A stretch of DNA of 64,000 nucleotides from an uncultured Myxococcales bacterium (GTDB lineage: Bacteria > Myxococcota_A > UBA9042), in contig CAJBNH010000194.1 of NCBI GenBank assembly GCA_903955385.1, positions 50,565 through 114,564 of the forward strand, written 5' to 3'. Position numbers and translations under genes: made by a program. How positions within the stretch are numbered: position 1 is the stretch's first letter; each line of letters opens with the position of its first letter. The notes beneath the pieces are model-generated. The model made no database searches, had not been told where the DNA came from, and worked only from the letters and a program-made list of their open reading frames with translations. Shown here one piece after another: positions 44,523 through 52,891 of the stretch.

Positions 44523-44530
44523 GTGCTCCC

Positions 44531-45601
44531 ATGACCTTTGAAGTCAAGATGCACGGCGTCACCATTACGGCGCACGAGGACGGCCAGGTCGCGCTGCACG
44601 TCGGCGGCGCATCGGTCCTGATGAGTGCTGCCGATTTCTCTTCCATCGTGCGGGTGCTCGAGGCTGTGGCCAGCCTGGTTGCAGGACCGGCTTGGACGGC
44701 ATCGCCGGCTTCGCCTGCGTTCCCGGCAGTGTCCCACCCCAGCATCAGCCGCGACGTGCGCGTTGGCGCGACCGACTCCGCACGCGTTGGCGGCGCCCAC
44801 GCCGTTCTGCCCGCCACGCGTGGCCCCGGTCGTCCGCGCAAGCACCCGCTGCCGGTCGTCGTCGCTGGCGAGGTTCCGGTCAAGCGCGGCCCGGGTCGTC
44901 CGCGCAAGCACCCGCTGCCCGTCGCTGTGGCTGGCGAGATTCCGATCAAGCGCGGACCCGGCCGTCCCCGCAAGCATCCCCTGCCCGTTCTGGTTGCTGG
45001 CGAGATCCCGGTCAAGCGCGGCCCAGGCCGTCCCCGCAAGCATCCCCTGCCCGTTCTGGTTGCTGGCGAGATCCCCGTCAAGCGCGGCCCAGGCCGTCCT
45101 CGCAAGCACCCGCTGCCCGTAGCGGTGTCTGGCGAGGCTCCAGTCAAGCGTGGCCCCGGCCGTCCCCGCAAGAACCCGCTGCCCGTCCCTGCGACCGGTG
45201 CGCCCCGTGCGGAGGGTGCCGTTGCCGTCGCGCCGGGCCGTGCCCCCGTGGCGGCCATTCGCAAGGAGCGCGTCCGCACCGGAGCCCCGACAGGCAATCA
45301 GGTTCGCGACCAGCTCGACAAGTACATGCGCGAGAATCCCGGTCCCAAGACGATGGACGAGTTGGTCCGCGCCGCCACCACGGGCGCGTGGACCGTGCCG
45401 GAGGGCGCCGATGCCCGTCGCACGCTGGAAACGGCCGTGCCGCGCCATCGTGACTTGTTCGTGCGCCAGATCGACGGCACGTTCATCCGCCGCGCCGAGC
45501 TCGAGACCGTCACGACCGTCCCCGGCAAGCTGACCCGTAAGCGCGGAGACGAAAAAGTCGTCTTGAACAAGCCCGCTGCGGCACCCGGAACCAACAATTA
45601 G
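44531..45601 (+). CDS. Six-AT-hook DNA-binding protein
   Basis: A 356-aa protein with three parts. Residues 1-55 form a small beta/alpha domain (MTFEVKMHGVTITAHEDG). Residues 96-223 hold six tandem 22-residue units, each with an AT-hook core RGPGRPRK followed by HPLPV and a VAGExPx spacer. The C-terminal part (about 255-340) looks like a compact helical, possibly winged-helix domain (VRDQLDKYMRENPGPKTMDEL). AT-hooks insert into the minor groove of AT-rich DNA; CarD of Myxococcus also carries hooks, so an architectural role is plausible. The stop codon of the candidate leader ORF lies 8 bases before the ATG. In a GC-rich genome the targets would be limited AT-rich sites. Confidence 0.85.
   Translation: MTFEVKMHGVTITAHEDGQVALHVGGASVLMSAADFSSIVRVLEAVASLVAGPAWTASPASPAFPAVSHPSISRDVRVGATDSARVGGAHAVLPATRGPGRPRKHPLPVVVAGEVPVKRGPGRPRKHPLPVAVAGEIPIKRGPGRPRKHPLPVLVAGEIPVKRGPGRPRKHPLPVLVAGEIPVKRGPGRPRKHPLPVAVSGEAPVKRGPGRPRKNPLPVPATGAPRAEGAVAVAPGRAPVAAIRKERVRTGAPTGNQVRDQLDKYMRENPGPKTMDELVRAATTGAWTVPEGADARRTLETAVPRHRDLFVRQIDGTFIRRAELETVTTVPGKLTRKRGDEKVVLNKPAAAPGTNN
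44816..45199 (+). repeat. Six 66-bp tandem repeats encoding AT-hooks
   Basis: Six in-frame units of 66 bp (the last partial) encode TRGPGRPRK/KRGPGRPRK modules. Units 3 and 4 are nearly identical at the DNA level, differing at a few positions, which indicates recent duplication or conversion. Confidence 0.95.
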
Positions 45602-45615
45602 GTTGTGAGTTGAAT

Positions 45616-45648
45616 CGGTCGGCGGGTCAGGAAAACTCCCGCCGGCCG
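45616..45648. terminator. Candidate bidirectional terminator between convergent genes
   Basis: An 11-bp inverted repeat with one mismatch (CGGTCGGCGGG / CCCGCCGGCCG) and an 11-base loop lies where the AT-hook and PilZ genes converge. It overlaps the last codons of the PilZ gene. No T tract follows. Confidence 0.45.
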
Positions 45649-46286
45649 ATGCGCTCGTACAGCGCCGACTCCCTGCTGCGGTAGACGATCTGGGCCAATC
45701 GGTCCTCGTCTGAAGACCCGAGCTGCTCGAATTCGAGCGCCACCAGCTCTTCCTCGGCCGACTCAGGCAAGATCCGCACAACGCGCGCCAGTGCCGACAC
45801 CGCGTGGGCGTGGCCTTCGGCGCGAATGCTCACCGTCACCAGATCGCCCGCCGCCAAACCCGGTGCCATCGCCAGCCGTATGCCAGCAGACGACAGGTCC
45901 GCAACGACCTCGCGCCACGGTGACCGCGTATCCCCCGGACGACCGATGCTGACACGCAGGGCAACCTGCGAGCGCACGAACTGCCGCCGCTCGCCCTCTC
46001 CGGGGTCTGCTTCCGACACCAGGAAGTAGCTGGAGGGCAACGCCTCCTCGACCCGCATCGGCCACGTGTACCAACGACCGTCGCGCACGAAGAGGACGGT
46101 CGCGCGCCCTTGCAGCTCAATCGCCCAGCGCTGGTCGCCGACGCCGCGCGGAATCATCAGGGTGGTCTCAGAGACGTGACCGGCCGAAACCACGTGGGTG
46201 ACGGGCACGCCATTGACCTCGATCAGGATGGTGATCTGCTCGCCCGCGTGGGGGCGGACGACCAAAGGAGCCTGCGATTCGCTCAT
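45627..46286 (-). CDS. PilZ-domain (YcgR-like) c-di-GMP-binding protein
   Basis: A 219-aa protein. The N-terminal half (residues 1-95) resembles the YcgR-type beta-barrel domain that precedes PilZ, and the C-terminal half is a PilZ domain with the RxxxR motif R101-R105 (in RRQFVR) and the D130-x-S-x-x-G motif (DLSSAG). Both signatures needed for c-di-GMP binding are present. Its target is unknown; in other bacteria such proteins brake motility or regulate polysaccharide export. The start is ATG 46286 (longer frames run into the upstream gene), with GGGGGAG immediately before it. It lies 13 bp after the FHA gene and likely forms one transcript. Confidence 0.85.
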   Translation of the reverse strand: MSESQAPLVVRPHAGEQITILIEVNGVPVTHVVSAGHVSETTLMIPRGVGDQRWAIELQGRATVLFVRDGRWYTWPMRVEEALPSSYFLVSEADPGEGERRQFVRSQVALRVSIGRPGDTRSPWREVVADLSSAGIRLAMAPGLAAGDLVTVSIRAEGHAHAVSALARVVRILPESAEEELVALEFEQLGSSDEDRLAQIVYRSRESALYERIGRREFS

Positions 46287-46299
46287 CGCTCCCCCGGCA

Positions 46300-48432
46300 C
46301 TACTCGTCCGAGACCCCAACCCGCGCCCGCAAATCACGGACCAGATTCTTGATCTCACCGCTGCGGGCGGTACAGGCCCCGAGGCTCTCCTCGAGCTGCT
46401 CGAAGCCCTCCTTGCGCTCGTCCAGATCCTCACTGCGGACCTGCTCGAAGGCATCGGACACGGCCATGAAGTCGCTGCGGAAGTTGGACACAACGCCATT
46501 GAGCTCGTCGAGAAGTCCCGCGAGCGCACCGTGCTCTCCGCCGGCCGACGCGGGCGCGTGCTCGGCCGCCGTCCGAGCCATCGCCTCTGCGCGTGCCTGG
46601 GCGGCCTTCGCGGCAGCGACTTCGCTCTCCAGCTGCTGGACCTGCGCCTTGAGCGGCTCTACGGCGCCACCTGCGGCAGCACCGGCACGGGCCTCGTCGA
46701 TGTCCCGCATCAACTTCTGAATCCGCTTCAGATTTGCGCTGGCCGACCCCTCCAGTTCGCGGTTGGCCGTCGTCAGTCGGGCCATCTGCTCGCGCAGCTT
46801 CTCGACCTCGGCCTCCGCCGCCTGCGTCGCACCGTCGTTCTGGCTCGCTCCGGCCACCTGCGCCTGCAAACCGGCCACCGTCGCCTCAAGCGCTTCGCGT
46901 GCGGCCGACGCGGCAGTCAACTCGGACTGCAAGCGCTCCGACTCGCCCATGGCGACTGCAGCCTTGGCCTGAACGCCTTCGAGCTCCGCCTTCACCCCGG
47001 CCAGCGCCGCATCATCGACGCCCGCCGCTGGGTGGGCGCGCAGTGCTGAGAGATCGGCGTCACGTGCGGCGAGCTGCTGCTCCAGCTCCATCACCCGCGC
47101 CTCGATGGCGCCGGTCTTGGGAGCCGCAGCGACCTTGGCATTCAGATCGGCCACGGTTGCTGCCTGAGCTGCGGCGGCCTGCGATGCCACGAACAAGTCA
47201 GCCTGCGCCTTGGTCAACTGGTTGCGGATCAACGTCAGCTCTGCCTGCAGCGCGCGCGCCTTCTCTTCGGCCTCGTCACGGGCCGCGACCTGCGCATCGA
47301 ACTCTTCGGCAGAAATCTGATCGCCCGTCGACTCCGCGGCTTGAGCCTTCCAGCGGTCGACGTCTGCCTTGAGCGGTCCGATCTGCGCCTCAAACGACTC
47401 CGCGCGCATCTTCTGCAGCGATGCCAGTTCTTCGGCGTTTCGACGCCCGGCGCGGGCCTCTTCGAACTTCTCCTGCGCCGCAGTCAGGCTCTCACGCACC
47501 ATCGCAAGCTCGGAGTCCAGCGTGGCGATGTGGGACTCGTCTTCTGCACGCGAGCCGGGACCTTGCTGCCGGGCGTTGGCCAGCTCGACCGCAGTCTCCT
47601 GCAGCTCGGCCCGCAATCGATCGTTCTCGTCGCGCAGCTCGGCCGCTTCTCCGTCCAGTGCCTGAACCTGGTCCGTCAGAGGGCGCAGGTCGTTCAGCTC
47701 TGCCTGCAGTTCGGCCCAGCGCTGCTCGTTGCCGCTCTCCTCCATGCGCCGACTGAGCGACTCGAGCTCGATCCGCAACCCCTGAATGCGGGCATCGCGT
47801 TCCTCAACCTCGCGGTTCTTCTGGGCAAGCGAGGTGCGAAGCTCCTCGATCAGGTGGGCGTCCCCTCCACCCTCTTGCGTATCGCGGCGCGGCAACGGCG
47901 GCGGCGGCGCCACGGGTGCCGAGGCACGGCCGGCAGCGGGCGGCATCGGCGGCGGCGGCGCGGCGGGAGGCGGGGGCGGCGGAGGAGGAGGAGGAGGGGG
48001 CGCTACCGGCTCCGGATACCACTCTTCGGCCGAGTCTGCGAAGGCCGTTGCCTCGGGGTCGACCGACTCGGCCGCTTCCTCAGCATAGCCATCGGAATAG
48101 CCACCGCCGTCGACGCGGTCCAGGTCCTCTTCGTCGAAGTCGAAACGCATCTCGAAGTTCCCGCACATCAGGAACTCGCCGTTGTCGATCTGGACCGGCG
48201 CTTGGGGCTCCAGGCGTTCGTTCTGATAGAAGGTGCCGTTCGACGAGCCGTTGTCCTGCAGCCAGTAGCTCTCGCCGTCAAAGAAGATGCGGGCGTGCTG
48301 GCGAGAGACGCTCTGGTTCGCTGTGCGGATCGCACAAGTGCGGTGGCGTCCGACCATGATGTCGGGATTCTCAGGACCGACCAGGACTTCCAAAGCCTCG
48401 CCCGAGTCACCGATGTAGTTGATTCTTGCCAC
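46300..48432 (-). CDS. FHA-domain protein with a long coiled coil
   Basis: A 710-aa protein. An N-terminal FHA domain (about residues 15-100) has GRH (28-30), the SRQH strand (43-46) and NGSSNGTF (61-68), the residues that read phosphothreonine. A proline-rich linker (about 160-200) leads to an alpha-helical coiled coil of about 480 residues rich in Ala, Glu, Arg and Gln, which probably makes an elongated dimer or higher oligomer. No enzymatic domain. The GTG at 48432 is chosen because GGAGG is 9 bases upstream and the FHA domain starts immediately after; a longer start at 48480 is possible. The PilZ gene follows within 13 bp. Confidence 0.85.
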   Translation of the reverse strand: MARINYIGDSGEALEVLVGPENPDIMVGRHRTCAIRTANQSVSRQHARIFFDGESYWLQDNGSSNGTFYQNERLEPQAPVQIDNGEFLMCGNFEMRFDFDEEDLDRVDGGGYSDGYAEEAAESVDPEATAFADSAEEWYPEPVAPPPPPPPPPPPPAAPPPPMPPAAGRASAPVAPPPPLPRRDTQEGGGDAHLIEELRTSLAQKNREVEERDARIQGLRIELESLSRRMEESGNEQRWAELQAELNDLRPLTDQVQALDGEAAELRDENDRLRAELQETAVELANARQQGPGSRAEDESHIATLDSELAMVRESLTAAQEKFEEARAGRRNAEELASLQKMRAESFEAQIGPLKADVDRWKAQAAESTGDQISAEEFDAQVAARDEAEEKARALQAELTLIRNQLTKAQADLFVASQAAAAQAATVADLNAKVAAAPKTGAIEARVMELEQQLAARDADLSALRAHPAAGVDDAALAGVKAELEGVQAKAAVAMGESERLQSELTAASAAREALEATVAGLQAQVAGASQNDGATQAAEAEVEKLREQMARLTTANRELEGSASANLKRIQKLMRDIDEARAGAAAGGAVEPLKAQVQQLESEVAAAKAAQARAEAMARTAAEHAPASAGGEHGALAGLLDELNGVVSNFRSDFMAVSDAFEQVRSEDLDERKEGFEQLEESLGACTARSGEIKNLVRDLRARVGVSDE

Positions 48433-48725
48433 GGAGAGATCCTCCCCTGCGCCGTGCGTGGAAACCCGAACCGCTAGCACTGGTTCTTCGCGAGGACTGC
48501 CGGGCAGTGTGCCGGGCTGCAGTGCGTTGAACCGTGAGGGTCAGGTCGTTGGGACGCCCTGAACTCCCCCCTCCGGAACAGGCGCCAGAGGGGCGGAAAG
48601 AGCCGCCCGGGACGTTAGCAGAGGCCCCGTCCGCGCACAATCCCACGGGTCTGCTCGCGACCGGACAACTCGGCCCTGCAGGGCAGACGCTGGCGACGAG
48701 CGACGAGGTGCTCGCGTGTGGGTCC
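48433..48725. other. Divergent intergenic region upstream of dnaK and the FHA gene
   Basis: The gap between the divergent FHA and dnaK genes spans 48433-48892. Its right part holds the dnaK promoter candidate. I see no CIRCE element (TTAGCACTC-N9-GAGTGCTAA) and no clear promoter for the FHA gene. Confidence 0.5.
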
Positions 48726-48753
48726 TTGACAACCCAAGACGCGCTCCTACCTT
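48726..48753 (+). promoter_or_regulatory. Candidate dnaK promoter
   Basis: A perfect TTGACA and TACCTT are spaced 16 bp apart, about 140 bp before the dnaK ATG. No heat-shock sigma-32-type -10 box is obvious. Confidence 0.4.
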
Positions 48754-48892
48754 GTGGAAGCCCGGGAGCGGAAGATACATCAATGATTCAGGAAGGTTGA
48801 ACCAAACACACGTCCGCGCTGACCGCTATCCCCGCCCCCAGACGTACCGAACGCACTTCAATGGCCCTCGAAGCCAACTACCGGAGCGAGCA

Positions 48893-50803
48893 ATGGGAAA
48901 GATCATCGGCATCGACCTCGGGACCACCAATTCGGTCGTCGCGATCATGGAAGGTGGCCAACCGGTCGTCATCGCGAATCAGGAAGGCGGACGCACCACG
49001 CCGTCGGTCGTCGCGTGGAACGACAAGAATGAGATTCTGGTCGGTCAGATCGCGCTGCGTCAGGCTGTCGTGAACTCCAAGCAGACCGTGTACTCGGTCA
49101 AGCGCCTGATGGGCCGCAAGTTCAACGAGGTCGGCGAGGACACCAAGCGCCTGCCCTACGCGATTGCCGCTGCCGACAACGGCGACGCCCACGTCAGCAT
49201 CCAGGGACGCCGCATGTCGCCGCCAGAGATCTCCGCGAAGATCCTCGGCAAGCTCAAGCTCGCCGCCGAGAACTACTTGGGCCAACCGGTGACGCAAGCT
49301 GTCATCACGGTGCCCGCCTACTTCAACGACAGCCAGCGCAACGCCACCAAGGACGCCGGACGCATTGCGGGTCTGGAAGTGCTGCGCATCGTCAACGAAC
49401 CCACCGCAGCTGCTCTGGCCTATGGCTTGGACAAGAAGTCCGACGAGCTCGTGGCCGTGTTCGATCTGGGCGGCGGCACCTTCGACATCTCGGTGCTGGA
49501 AGTCTCTGACCACGTCGTCGAGGTCAAGTCGACCAACGGCGACACGCACTTGGGCGGCGACGACTTCGACAACATCCTGATCGACCACTTGGTTGCGGAG
49601 TTCAAGAAGGACCAAGGCATCGACTTGGCCCAAGACGTGATGGCCAAGCAGCGCCTGAAGGAAGCGGCCGAGAAGGCCAAGATCGAGCTGTCGCAGGCGA
49701 TGGAGACCGAGGTCAACCTGCCGTTCATCACGATGGACGCCACGGGCCCCAAGCACCTGCAGTTGCGTATCACGCGGGCGAAGTTCGAGGACCTGTGCAC
49801 CAAGCTGTTCGAGCGCGTCCTGGCGCCATGCAAGAAGGCGCTGGCCGACGCTGGCAAGCGCCCGGGCGACATCGACGAGGTGATCCTGGTCGGCGGCTCG
49901 ACGCGCATCCCCAAGGTGCAGCAGATCGTCAAGGATTTCTTCGGCAAGGAGCCCAACCGCTCCGTCAACCCCGACGAGGTCGTGGCGTTGGGTGCCGCGG
50001 TTCAGGCGGGCGTGCTGGCTGGCGACGTCAAGGACATGCTGCTTCTGGATGTCACGCCGCTGTCGCTGGGCGTCGAGACGCTGGGCGGCATCATGACGGC
50101 CCTCATCAAGCGCAACACCACCATCCCGACCCGCAAGACCGAGGTCTTCTCGACGGCAGAGGACATGCAGACCGCCGTGACCATCAAGGTCTATCAGGGC
50201 GAGCGCGAAATGGCCCGCGACAACAAGCTGCTGGGTCAGTTCAACCTCGAGGGTATCCCGCCGTCGCCGCGGGGGATTCCGCAGATCGAGGTCACCTTCG
50301 ACATCGACGCCAACGGCACTGTGCACGTGACGGCCAAGGACAAGGCCACCGCCAAGGAGAACCGCATCACGGTCCAAGGCGGCAGCGGTCTGTCCAAGGA
50401 CGAGGTCGAGAATCTGGTCAGGGAAGCCGAAGCCCACGCGGCTGAGGACAAGGCCGCCCGTGAGCGCGTCGAGACTCGCAATCAGGCCGAGGCCACCATC
50501 TACCAGATGGAGAAGACGCTGAAGGAGCACGGCGACAAGCTGCAGGGTGATGACCGGGCGAAGCTCGACCAGGCCTTGACCGCGGCTCGCGAGGCTGTGA
50601 AGGGCGACGACCTCGACAAGATCAAGTCGACCCAGGAAGAGCTGAAGCAGGCCGCTTACAAGCTGTCCGAGGCCATGTACGCCGCTGCCGACGCCAACAA
50701 GTCGCCCGAAGGTGGCGAGGCCGCGCAGCCGGGTCCGGACGCCGCGCCGGGAGCGAAGAAGGGCAAGGGCGATGTGGTGGACGCTGAGTTCGACGTCGAC
50801 TAG
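48893..50803 (+). CDS. dnaK: Molecular chaperone DnaK (Hsp70)
   Basis: A 636-aa Hsp70: the ATPase domain opens [16 protein letters not shown], and has the [11 protein letters not shown] and [10 protein letters not shown] signatures; the substrate domain and helical lid follow, with a C-terminal [10 protein letters not shown] typical of bacterial DnaK (usually ending EEV or similar). ATG 48893 agrees with the conserved N-terminus and has GGAG 8 bases before it; open frame before it is not conserved. cbpA-like gene follows 33 bp later; grpE is not in the window. Confidence 0.97.
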   Translation: MGKIIGIDLGTTNSVVAIMEGGQPVVIANQEGGRTTPSVVAWNDKNEILVGQIALRQAVVNSKQTVYSVKRLMGRKFNEVGEDTKRLPYAIAAADNGDAHVSIQGRRMSPPEISAKILGKLKLAAENYLGQPVTQAVITVPAYFNDSQRNATKDAGRIAGLEVLRIVNEPTAAALAYGLDKKSDELVAVFDLGGGTFDISVLEVSDHVVEVKSTNGDTHLGGDDFDNILIDHLVAEFKKDQGIDLAQDVMAKQRLKEAAEKAKIELSQAMETEVNLPFITMDATGPKHLQLRITRAKFEDLCTKLFERVLAPCKKALADAGKRPGDIDEVILVGGSTRIPKVQQIVKDFFGKEPNRSVNPDEVVALGAAVQAGVLAGDVKDMLLLDVTPLSLGVETLGGIMTALIKRNTTIPTRKTEVFSTAEDMQTAVTIKVYQGEREMARDNKLLGQFNLEGIPPSPRGIPQIEVTFDIDANGTVHVTAKDKATAKENRITVQGGSGLSKDEVENLVREAEAHAAEDKAARERVETRNQAEATIYQMEKTLKEHGDKLQGDDRAKLDQALTAAREAVKGDDLDKIKSTQEELKQAAYKLSEAMYAAADANKSPEGGEAAQPGPDAAPGAKKGKGDVVDAEFDVD

Positions 50804-50836
50804 CCCTCCCTCACCACGGCGAGGGGCCGGCAACGC

Positions 50837-51787
50837 ATGAAGACCGACTACTACACGACGCTCGGTGTGGCCCGCGACGCGAGCGCGGACGACATCAAGA
50901 AGGCCTATCGCAAGATGGCGCTGCAGTTCCACCCGGACCGCAACGCTGGCGACAAGGGCGCCGAAGAGAAGTTCAAGCAGGTCTCAGAGGCCTACGCCGT
51001 GCTGTCGGATCCAGAGAAACGCAAGCGATTCGACCAGTTCGGATCTGAGCGTTTCCAGCAGCAGTACTCCAGCGACGATATCTTCAAGGACTTCAACCTC
51101 GATGACATCCTGAGCCAATTCGGGATGCGTGGCTCGGGTTGGGGCAACTTCAAGACGGGTCGCAACCCCGGCAGCGAAGGGGCAAGCGCTGGGGGTTACG
51201 CCTCGATCTTCGAAGACCTGTTCTCAGGCGGACGAGGCAAGGCGAGCGCTCGCGGCGCACCTCCCAAGGCAAAGGGCGGCGACGCCGAATTGCCCCTCAG
51301 CGTGACCTTTCACGAGGCCATGCATGGCTCAGAGCGACGCTTGGAGCTGTCGATCGACGGCGAAAAGCACGACTTGACCGTTCGCATTCCCGCCGGCATC
51401 GAGACCGGCAAGCACCTTCGCGTCAAGGGAGAAGGCCATCGGGGTCCCGGCGGCAAGGGCGACCTGCATCTGGTCGTGACGGTCGAAGCCGACCCTCGCT
51501 TCGATCGTCAGGGACACGACCTGCATACCGTCGCCCGCGTCAAACCGAGCCTGCTTCTGTTGGGCGGCTCTGTCGAGGTGGAGACCCTTGGCGGGCGCAA
51601 GAACGTCAAGGTTGCCGCGGGAACCACGACCGACACCAAGATCCGCATCCGCAAACAGGGAGCTCCAGTGCTGGGCAAGGCTGCGGAACACGGCGACCTG
51701 TATCTCAAGCTGGAAGTCGATGTCTCGGGCGACCTGACGGCCGAGCAGCGCGTTGCCGCCGAAGCCCTGCGCGACGCCGGATTGTGA
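50837..51787 (+). CDS. DnaJ-family co-chaperone, CbpA-like
   Basis: A 316-aa J protein. The J domain covers residues 1-70 with the HPD tripeptide at 32-34, followed by a Gly/Phe-rich linker ([12 protein letters not shown] region) and two C-terminal beta domains, with no zinc-finger cysteines, so it is of the CbpA / DnaJ2 type. It stimulates the ATPase of DnaK. It begins 33 bp after dnaK and is presumably co-transcribed. The absence of CxxCxGxG repeats separates it from canonical DnaJ. Confidence 0.92.
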   Translation: MKTDYYTTLGVARDASADDIKKAYRKMALQFHPDRNAGDKGAEEKFKQVSEAYAVLSDPEKRKRFDQFGSERFQQQYSSDDIFKDFNLDDILSQFGMRGSGWGNFKTGRNPGSEGASAGGYASIFEDLFSGGRGKASARGAPPKAKGGDAELPLSVTFHEAMHGSERRLELSIDGEKHDLTVRIPAGIETGKHLRVKGEGHRGPGGKGDLHLVVTVEADPRFDRQGHDLHTVARVKPSLLLLGGSVEVETLGGRKNVKVAAGTTTDTKIRIRKQGAPVLGKAAEHGDLYLKLEVDVSGDLTAEQRVAAEALRDAGL

Positions 51788-51883
51788 AGGCTCGGCGCCA
51801 GTCACCTGTCGCTGCCCTTCCACCTACCCGTTGAGTGAAGCCTCCGGACCCCTGATGCGTCCCGGGGTGTAGGGCGCCACGGC

Positions 51884-51919
51884 TTGACATGCCCGTGCGC
51901 GCGCGGGATATGCCCGTGC
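51884..51919 (+). promoter_or_regulatory. Candidate promoter with a 21-bp-spaced direct repeat
   Basis: A perfect TTGACA at 51884-51889 is followed 17 bp later by GATATG. Two copies of ATGCCCGTGC (51889-51898 and 51910-51919) lie 21 bp apart, two helical turns, spanning the promoter. This geometry suits a dimeric or tandem regulator. Confidence 0.4.
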
Positions 51920-51957
51920 AGCCTGCGGCCCTCTCTCGCATTCCAGGAGCCTCCGCC

Positions 51958-52809
51958 ATGCGCACCAACCGCCTTGTCCGTGTCCTCTCTTTTGCCACGC
52001 TGGCCGGTCTGGCCTTCGCTGTCGCCGCGATCGCCGCTGAGCCTCCCGTGGTCTTGCAGGACCCCGCCGGAGACGACAACGGCCCCGGTACCTACGCGTA
52101 CCCGAACAACGAGGTCTACAAGCGCGGTTCGTTCGACCTGCGCAAGGTCGAGATCATCGACAAGGACACGACGGTCGAGTTCCGCGTGACCTTGGGCGCG
52201 ACGATCGAAGACCCATGGGACTCGAAGTCATGGGACGGCAACGGTTTTTCTCTGCAGTTCGTGCAGATCTACATCGACATCGACCACCAGAAGGGTTCGG
52301 GCTACACGGGCGTCCTGCCGGGCCTGGGAACGGCGAAGTTTGCCGACGATGAGGCGTGGGACAAGGTCGTGCTGCTCTCTCCGCAAGGTCGGACCCGGCT
52401 GTCCGCCGAAGTGCGCGGCAAGGCTGGCAACATGCGCGGTGGTGTGGTGCTGCCCTCGACGACGCGCGCCAATGGCAAGACGCTGGTCGCCTCCGTCAAG
52501 AAGAGCGAGCTGGGCACGCCGTCCAAGACCTGGGGCTATCAGGTGATTGTGCAGTCCAACGAGGGCTTTCCCGACAAGGGCGACCTGCTGACGCGCAAGG
52601 TCAACGAAACCAAGGGCGACCACCGCTTCGGCGGCGGCAGCGACTACGACTGCGACCCGCAGGTCCTGGACATTCTGGCCGGCCAAGCCAAGGGCGAGAA
52701 GTCCGAGGCGGCCGACCAGCACAAGACGCTTGCGTGGTCCTGCGCGGGCGAAAAGCCCGGCAAGGTCGCGCACCTGCCCATGATCTACGCCGCCCCGGCC
52801 GCTCCGTAG
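51958..52809 (+). CDS. Secreted Glucodextran_C / DOMON-like domain protein
   Basis: A 283-aa exported protein: signal peptide to about residue 30 (hydrophobic core around 10-25, cleavage near AIAA). The mature part begins DPAGDDNGPGTYAYPNN, the signature of the C-terminal domain of glucodextranase-type proteins, a carbohydrate-binding, DOMON-like fold. Two cysteines occur near residues 220-260 (YDCDPQ, WSCAG). No catalytic domain is present, so a binding role is likely. ATG 51958 has GGAG at about 6 bases upstream; the frame before it is leader. It precedes an outer-membrane barrel gene by 82 bp. Confidence 0.75.
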   Translation: MRTNRLVRVLSFATLAGLAFAVAAIAAEPPVVLQDPAGDDNGPGTYAYPNNEVYKRGSFDLRKVEIIDKDTTVEFRVTLGATIEDPWDSKSWDGNGFSLQFVQIYIDIDHQKGSGYTGVLPGLGTAKFADDEAWDKVVLLSPQGRTRLSAEVRGKAGNMRGGVVLPSTTRANGKTLVASVKKSELGTPSKTWGYQVIVQSNEGFPDKGDLLTRKVNETKGDHRFGGGSDYDCDPQVLDILAGQAKGEKSEAADQHKTLAWSCAGEKPGKVAHLPMIYAAPAAP

Positions 52810-52891
52810 CGCCGCTGGCGTTCGGCCCCTCTTCCCCTCCTCGCGCGACTGCCAGCCGAAGCGGCGCGCCCCTGCACTCACGAGGCCCGTC

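Noticed and set aside
48433..48892. CIRCE element upstream of dnaK
   Set aside because: No TTAGCACTC-N9-GAGTGCTAA or close variant is present.
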